Below are positions 37,701 to 46,700 of a DNA stretch of 64,000 nt, piece by piece. The stretch spans positions 682,001-746,000 of the forward strand of contig NC_061128.1 in NCBI RefSeq assembly GCF_905220365.1, in the 5' to 3' direction. Each line of letters starts with the position of its first letter. The first letter of the stretch is position 1. The notes beneath the pieces were generated by a model. The model was not told where the DNA came from, searched no databases, and saw only the letters and a list, made by a program, of their open reading frames with translations. Position numbers and translations under genes: made by a program. Origin of the DNA: Vanessa cardui. Its lineage: Eukaryota; Arthropoda; Insecta; Lepidoptera; Nymphalidae.

Positions 37701-40700
37701 GTTTAAGGGCCTAGCGATGTATAAAGTCACAGAATCGATCCTGACCCACGATCAATATTAAAACCACAAAAATATAGTAAACCATAATATAATAAACCAT
37801 AAATATAAAATATTAAAAAAAAACATTAAAAAGTAGAAATCAAGTAAAGACCGAAATATCCTACTTTAGATGAAATGTCAACTAATTAAAATGTGGAAAA
37901 TTATTTTTATAAGAATTACAATCAATAAATTACCCCCAAAATATAACACTCGAAGGAATGCTATAAAATATTACAAACGTTAAGACTATACGAATTCTAA
38001 GGAATTAGCTTCATAAATCTCTCATACATTCAGACAAATCATACTCTCTCATACATCAAATTAAGTTATATGAGTTTTATCAAATACATCAAAAACGAAA
38101 TGCCCAACTATTCTATCTGGTCTCTATTCACGCTTAAACAGCTGAACCGATTAATATATATTTCTCGTGGACATATGTAGTTTGGTTCTTTTTTTAAGTC
38201 ACCATTCGAGGAGTAAAATGGGGCTGACACTTTGTGCCCTATAGTTAAAGGTTTATAAATAGCACACGTAAAGCTACAGGCTCAGCTAGTTAATAGAAAA
38301 ACAATAGTCACAATCAAAGCTACTTTATTTTTTACTCCATAGTCTCTTATTGTCGTCTTTTATTGATTCCCATGTCAAATGTGTCAGGGATATTGCGGGA
38401 ATACACATGTTTTCTAGATTCAATAATAAAACAGCCTTATGTCATTCAGAAAATAACGAACAGAAGCGGGGCCACTTTAAAGAACCCAGTATTGCAATAT
38501 TTCTTTCCACAAACTATGCAAAGACAGACAATATCGGAACGCAGCTCTACCAGACAAACCTAAGTAGATTTAGAGAATACATGACGCAAATAATACAACA
38601 GAAAATTATATTCTATTTTTAAAAACAGTTCCTTCCACGTTTGAAATTCGAATTCCATAATTACTATTGAAAATACGAATAAAAATTTGTATATATTTGC
38701 ATGTTTCAATTTTTTTTATTGTCAACACTGAAACTCTTGTACCATAAAACAAAAGAAAATCGGTTGACAAACAAAGGTATAAAAGGCACTGGATCGTTAT
38801 ACCTTTGATTATTTATATATACTCCGATGTGGCTTCCCACGAGAACGATTTATTAAAAAAAAAAGATTTTACAGTGATATATTTATAGCGCTCAAGAATA
38901 ACGTAGCTTTCTACCAATGAAAATGTTTTAGTATTGGATTTTTTTATGCCATTTAGGCCACCTGATGGTAAGTGGTCACCACCGTCCATAGAGATTGGCG
39001 TTGCTAGAAATATTAACCATTGGTTATATCGCCAATGCGCCACCACCCTTGGGAACCAAGATGTTATGTCCCTCGAGTCTGTTGTTACTCTGGCTCACTC
39101 ACCCTTCAAACCGGAACACAACAATACCAAGTACTGTTGTTTGGTGGTAAAATATCTGATAAGTGGGTGATACTTACTCAGACGGGCGTGTACCAACCCG
39201 TAGCATCAAGAAATCTTTGTAATATCAGTGCAGATATAATCGTAGATGTTCTAATACTCACAATATTTCTGTAATGTTTTGCGTGTTGGGTCCGTAGACC
39301 ATTTCCGGATCACAAACCGATACGGCTGGGAAAGGTATATTATCTATATGGTAATGCGTTGATTCAACCTGAAAGTGAGAGAACCATATTAATACATGAA
39401 TAAAATGACAAAACCTATGCCTTCTTACTTAAATATTATACATCAAAATATACAGGGCATAGGTGGCAAAGATCATGAAATAGAATTATTTTCAGAAAAT
39501 TACAAAACTCATGTATTTTGTTTCACAGAGCATTGGATTAAAAAATTTTACATATTTAATATCCCAAACTTTAAATTGTCAAGTACATTCGTAAGAGGGT
39601 ATGCTATTCGCGGTGGCTCATTAATATTAGTACGGAATGATATCATTTGTAAATCTCGAAAAGATATTGTGGCTCTCTCTGTCGAACGTACTATTGAATT
39701 ATCCTGCATAGAATTTCCGCAGTACATTATAGTATGCGTGTACCGGCCCCCATCGGGAGATTTTTGCTTATTTGAGACCACTATGGAGGATGTTCTTAAA
39801 AAGATAAGCGAAAGTAATAAATATATAATTGTATGTGGCGACTTTAACGTAGACTTATTAAAAGCTACTTCGCTGAGTGTTTGATTAGTCACATTGTTTA
39901 GGTCATTTAATTTAACGCACCGAGTTAATGAACCAACACGAATAACCAACGATACTTCTACGTGTATTGACAATGTGTTTCGTGACTGTGAAATATATGA
40001 ATTTTCAATTATAAATAATTTTACTTCTGATCACTGTGGTCAGAAGTTTTCTTTAGAACACAAAGAAATTATTCATTCAAAAAAAAATAATGTACAGGCC
40101 AATAACGGCTCATAAAGTAAACTGTTTTAAAGATATTGTGGCGTGTAGCTTATTTAGATCTAACGACACAAGATCCAAATGAACTTTATAATTCATTTTT
40201 TGAATTAATAATAATATAATTTAATAAAATATTCAAAATGAAATCATTTTATAATAATACAAAATTGAAGTTTAGTGACTGGGCTACTATTGGTATATAT
40301 AAAAGTAGAAATAAATTATACGACCTGTATGGCATGAAGCAGTGGAATCAAAACGAAGCCTTTCTAGGATATGTCAATAAATATTACAAAATATTTAAAA
40401 CAGTATGTATTTATGCTAAGTATTTATACATAAAGAACAAAATTTTGACTTCCGATAATAGAATAAAGGCCACTTGGGACATTATTGGAAGTGTTAGTGG
40501 AAAACCTAAAAAGGAAAGTATACCTATCAAATTAAACACAGGCAGTAAATACACAAATTCTGATTTGGAAGTTAAAAATTCATTTGAAATATTTTTTGAT
40601 AACATACCTAATAGAATAACATCTCATTTAAAATCATCTACATTAGATGCAGCTAGATTATTAAATAAACATGTTTCTAAATGCGTTATTGATTTTTCTT

Positions 40701-43700
40701 TTGAAAGAGTTTCTGCAATAGATGTTATAAAAGTATTTAAAACACTCAATATTAAAAAAACTAACGACCTATGGGGCATTTCGGTAAAATTCATAAATAA
40801 CATCATACACGATATTGCTCCGTATATAGCAGTAATTTTTAACAAGAGTTTGGACACGGGTTCATTTCCTGACTTGTTAAAATGTAGTAAAGTCTTACCA
40901 CTTTTTAAGAATGGAAATAGGAGCGATCCCAGTAATTACAGGCCTATTTCAATACTCCCATCTTTAAGTAAAATTTTCGAAAAAAATATTTTAAATCAAC
41001 TTCTTATCCATTTTGGTACAAATAAAATTTTTCATAGTGAGCAATTTGGTTTTACAAGAGGTCGATCAACAACTGATGCGGGAATTGCGCTTCTTAAGCA
41101 TATTTACGATACTTGGGAGAAATCACAGAAGGCTATTGGAGTATTCTGTGATTTATCTAAAGCATTTGATTGTGTAGAACACGAGACGCTTCTTTATAAG
41201 CTCAAATAAATATTACGGCGTTAAAGGTAGGGCTCTTGATCTCATTGCTTCATACTTAAGTCAAAGAATCCAGCAAGTTTTCATTAATGGAATAAAGTCT
41301 ACTGGATCTACGCTAAAAATGGGGGTTCCACAAGGTTCAATTTTGGGTCCCTTTCTATTCCTAGTATATATAAATGACCTTCCTTTCTTTGTTAAAGGTA
41401 TTTGTGATATAGTATTGTTTGCTGACGATACTTCACTGATTTTTAAGGTTGACAGGAAAAAAACTGACTATGACGATGTGAACGGTGCCTTATCACAGAT
41501 ACAAGATTGGTTTAATGTAAATAATTTGGTTTTGAATACTCAAAAAACAAAATGTGTAGTTTTTACACTACCCAATGTTAGGAAGCAAAATTATAATATA
41601 TCTTTAAGCGGTGGCCCGCTTGATGTAGCCGATACTACCGTGTTCTTGGGAATAGAATTGGATTCCAAACTTCAGTGGAGTCCCCATTTGTCGTCCCTAA
41701 CAGGGAGACTCAGCTCCGCAGCATACGCGGTTAGAAAAGTTAGACAACTAACTGATATTGATACCGCTCGTTTAGTTTATTTTGGTTATTTTCACAGTAT
41801 TATGTCATATGGCATATTACTTTGGGGTAACGCTGCAGACATTGAATCTGTCTTTATTTTACAAAAGAGAGCAATTCGGTTTATTTATAATCTTGGAGCT
41901 AGAGACTCTCTTCGGGATGTTTTTAACAGAGTAGGAATACTCACTGTTGCGTCGCAATATATTTACAACAATATCATGTATGTTCACAGTAACATTGATA
42001 ATTTTGATAAAATCAGCGATAATCATTGTATATGCACTAGAAGTAAGGATAAGCTTATAACGCCAAGTTTCCGACTCCGCAAAGTCAATAAATCTTTCTT
42101 GGGGCAAGGTATCCATTTCTATAATAAAATTCCACTGAAATTTTTAACTTTGCCGTCTCGTAAATTCAAATCGTTTATAAAAAATACATTGGTGAAAAAG
42201 GCGTATTATTCGATACAAGATTTTGTAGATGATAAAAAAGCGTGGAATTAATACCTGTTGACTTCCAGGCAGGATATATTAATTTAATAATTGTATTAAC
42301 TTAAAAATTAACTAACATGACTGTATTTTTTTAAATGTTGAAAAAGAGTAACTACTGAGTTTCTTGCCGGTTCTTCTCGGTAGAATCTACTTTCCGAACC
42401 GGTGGTAGCTTCACTTAATTGTTAAATGACGATTCAAAAGTGCTTGTAAAAGCCCACTTTAATAAAGTATACTTTAATTTTGATTTTGATTTTGATATAT
42501 CGTTTTTTATATTTATGTCATGTACCTACAGCATATTTTATGTACAATCGGGGTAAGAAAAGGTTCGTCACCTTAAGATCTATTTTTGTGTGTTCAGTAT
42601 GAGCGATCCGTTTTACCACATAGACATATTTTGACAATTCACTGGAAGACCCCTATCTTATTTTAATTTGTATTGACTAATTACGCTATTTAAAAGATTT
42701 CCTTTTGGTATAAAACTAGACGTATTCCAAAGATGTTACAATATTTAAAACCAAGTTATCATATTAGTTTCATTTTAATTTCAAATTTCATAATAGTTTT
42801 ATTTTATATGTAGTTGTCAACTTGTCAGTTTAGTGCTTTAGTTCCAAAGATTTTAAGAGTTTACTACTTGATAAATAAATGAATTTGACGAAGATTGTCT
42901 TACTCTGACTATACATAGTTTCTGACTGACTGAGTTTTGGGGTGTATTAGATTGTCAGCGTCAGCTACTGTTAGTCGACCTTTAACCTTAAAGGTACAGT
43001 TTCTGCAATTATAAAATCGTTGATGGTCCAAAAACCTCTCACCAGTGGCTCCTAGCAGCTGTCAGCACACAGCGGCCACACCCTGGGAACCGCGTCGACT
43101 CGCGGGCTAAACCTGGTTGAGGGGGACTCGAGCACTGACATTTTCCGTAATTGTGATGGCTTATGTCAGTGTTTCGAGTTTAACACGGCAACTCCCCGTG
43201 CAAGTGCTGTTTGTCTTGGCACATATGCAGTCCACTTTCAGTGGCGAGACAACCAGGCAATGTTGAAGGCCTGAAGGTGGCGATAGGAGTGATGTATCGT
43301 TGCCAGAGACTGCATCTTCCTCTCCTCCGATCGTAGCGGTTATCCACTCCATTGGACCAAGGGGAGGTAGACGAGAGGGTGCATCTGTGTATTGCGCGTC
43401 CACTTATGCACCTAAATATATCCTGCGTACTTGACTTGGCTTTTGATTAACGGTACTCTCGAACTAGAAGTCCTGTGGCGATAGGTAGAGGTAGAGAAGG
43501 CCGGTCTTGATGTATACCGTTCTTTGTCTAATACCTGCACATAGGCGGCTTAGGGAGAGTGGTCGCTCCTGTACTGCGATGGGATGACAGTGCGGTTCGG
43601 CAGCACCCTTTGCGACAAAGCAGCTCTATTTAGAGAGGCACTGCTTTCCTCGCCCAGCCGAGGAGGGGGCTAGAAAAGGTGCCCCAAACAAATGCTCATC

Positions 43701-46700
43701 CCAATTTAATGGGAGGTAGTAACCACGGCTACCTGGACATCCCACACATGCGTGGTCACACCACAAAGAAGCGGAAAGCTAAAATAATCCAACGGACTAT
43801 GACTTTTGGCGCATGGAACGTCCGAACTCTTTTAGATCGACCCAACAACCTTTGCCCTGAACGAAAAACCGCCATCGTAGCGCGAGAGCTTGGACGGTAC
43901 AATGTCGATATAGCTGCTCTTAGCGAAACTCATCTAGCTGATGAGGGAGAACTCGTCGAGTGCGGTGGTGGTTACACGTTCTTTTGGAAAGGTACACCAG
44001 CTTCTGAACCAAGACGATCAGGAGTAGGCTTTGCAATTAAAACCACACTAGCCTCTAAATTGGTAGAATATCCTGTTGGTATTTCAGATCGTGTAATGTT
44101 CTTGCGCCTTCACCTTGAAAACGACAAGCATTTGAATATTATTAGTGTATACTCACCTACGCTTGATAAAAGCGACGACGTGAAAGACCATTTTTACGAA
44201 GAACTTTCACAAACGTTGTCCAGAATTCGTAGCTGTGAGAAAATACTTTTACTCGGCGACTTTAATGCTCGTGTTGGACGCGACTTTGAAGCTTGGCCTG
44301 GTGTATTGGGGCGTCATGGTATTGGAAATATGAACAGCAATGGCCAGTTACTTTTAACCCTCTGTTCACAATTTCATCTGGCTATTACCAATACCATGTT
44401 TAGACTACCTGCTAAATACAAAACCACCTGGATGCATCAAAGGTCTAAGCACTGGCATCTTATTGACTATGCCCTCGTTAGACAGCAGGACATCTCCGAT
44501 GTCACTATTACACGGGTTATGCGTGGCGCAAACTGTTGGTCAGATCACCGACTCGTGATAACCAAAATGCGTTTGCGTCTATGGCCTCGCCGAAGACCCT
44601 GTAAGATCAGGCAGTTTAGCCTCGACCTAAAAAAGCTGGAGTCAGGCGAAACTGTTGATAAGTACAGGGAAGCTATCAACAGTTTAACAACAACTATTGA
44701 CCCTGCTGCTGACAACACTACCGAAGCTTGGAATAATCTATCTGCTAACATCCTCAGAGCTGCCAAAGAAATTCTTGATGTTAAAACTCGCTCAAGTGCA
44801 GACTGGTTTGACGATAATGAAAAGTTGTTATCAGATGCTTTGGCAAAACATCGCCAACTTCTTCGTGGAAAAGCTCAGCTGAATCTGAATATTTCTGATA
44901 GAATAAGACAGAGTACATTTGAACTTAGGAAAATTACCCGTACAGCAAAGGATGAATGGTGGCAGAACAAAATCGAGTACATCCAATGGCTTGCAGACAC
45001 CAAACAATTAGGTGAATTCTTTGGTGAGATTAGGAAACTCGTCGGAAACTCACATAAAGTAAGTGTGCCCATCAAATCCACTAATGGCACTCTCCTGGTC
45101 TCCAAGGAAGATGTTCTGAATCGTTGGTCGGAGCACTTTAATAACTTACTCAATGTTGATCGGCTGGCTGATTTTGAATATTTGAGAACACTCCCTGAAT
45201 TACCCAAAAGAGAAGATTTAGTTCAACCACCTTCACTCCAGGAAGTTATTGAAGCCATCAAGGCTCAAAAGAACAAAAAGTCTGTTGGTGTAGATAATAT
45301 TCCTGGAGAATTACTGAAGTATGGAGGAGATGCGCTACACCATAAGATCTGGTTGTTCTTTCAAAAGATGTGGGAGGAGGAAGAAATTCCCTCTGATTTT
45401 GGTGTCTCGCTCATTTGTGCCATATATAAAAACAAAGGTAGTCGCTCAGAGTGTAACTCGTACAGAGGTATCTCATTGCTCTCCACCGCTGGAAAAGCGT
45501 TTGCTAGGGTACTCTTAAACCGCCTAATGGATCTCTCAGAAAGGTTATTACCTGAAACACAATTTGGCTTTAGACCAAACAGAGGCACCTGTGAAGCTAT
45601 TTTCTCGTTAAGGCAATTGCAGGAAAAAAGCAGAGAGCAGTACCAACCTCTATTCCTTTGTTTCATAGATCTAGAGAAGGCTTTTGACAGTGTGCCTCGT
45701 GAGGCGTTATGGATTGTTCTATCGAAATTGGGGTGTCCTGACAAATTTATACGTCTGATAAAGCTTCTTCATGAGAATATGACGTGTAGAGTGCTTGTGA
45801 ACGGTGCGCAGTCAGAGCAGTTTCCCGTCACCTGTGGTGTAAAACAGGGCTGCGTATTGGCACCGACACTTTTTGCTCTGTATTTCTCAGTCGTTGTGAA
45901 GGAAAGTTTAAAAAATAACACAGAAGGTATTCGAATACGGTATCGTACGGATGGTGGCATATTTAACCTTGCTAGGCTTAAATCTCACACAAAGGTATCA
46001 TACGATCTTATTACCGAACTCATGTATGCCGACGATCTGTGCTTTGTTGCGGATACTTCTGAAGGACTACAAGCGCTTATCACGAGACTTAATACCACAT
46101 GTGTTAGATTTGGTTTAAAAATTAGCATCGCAAAAACCGAAGTGATTGCTATGGGTGCCGGAAATCAGGCTCCACTGAATCTACACATTAACGGAAATAA
46201 CTTGAAGCAAGTAGATAAATTCCGTTATCTTGGTAGCAGCATAACAGCCAAAGGCGACCTTGATTCGGAAATCAATAGTAGACTTGGTTCTGCAATGGCT
46301 GCTTTTGGTAATCTCCAAGTCCGGGTGTTCAGATCCCATAATATCAAATTAAGTACCAAAATACAGGTGTATATGGCGATCATACTGCCCATCATCTTGT
46401 ACTCATCTGAGACGTGGTGTCTACATCGTAGCCAAATACGCATGCTTGACAGATTCCATCTAAGATGCCTCCGAGAAATTTTAAACATTAAATGGTCGGA
46501 TCGGATTCGCAATACCGATGTTCTTCGTCGAGCTAATGTTTACGGCATTGAGGCATATTTGATGCGGCGTCAGTTGCGTTGGTGCGGGCACCTTGCGAGA
46601 ATGTCAGACGAGCGAAAGGCGAAGCGCATCTTCTTTTCTGAATTAGAATTCGGTAAACGAAAACGCGGGGGGCAGTACCTACGCTTTAAAGATGTTCAGA

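Larger units (their letters stand above)
34552..39261 (-). other. ppk-A intron 2
   Basis: Contains a short MITE D, a LINE 3' fragment (37140) and SINE-like A (38944). Open stretches at 36058-36264 and 36751-37071 have no recognisable family. The rest is unique. Confidence 0.85.

Noticed and set aside
45361..45744. 127-codon minus-strand ORF and other minus ORFs over 43.7-47.0 kb
   Set aside because: Shadows of the LINE reverse transcriptase frame.
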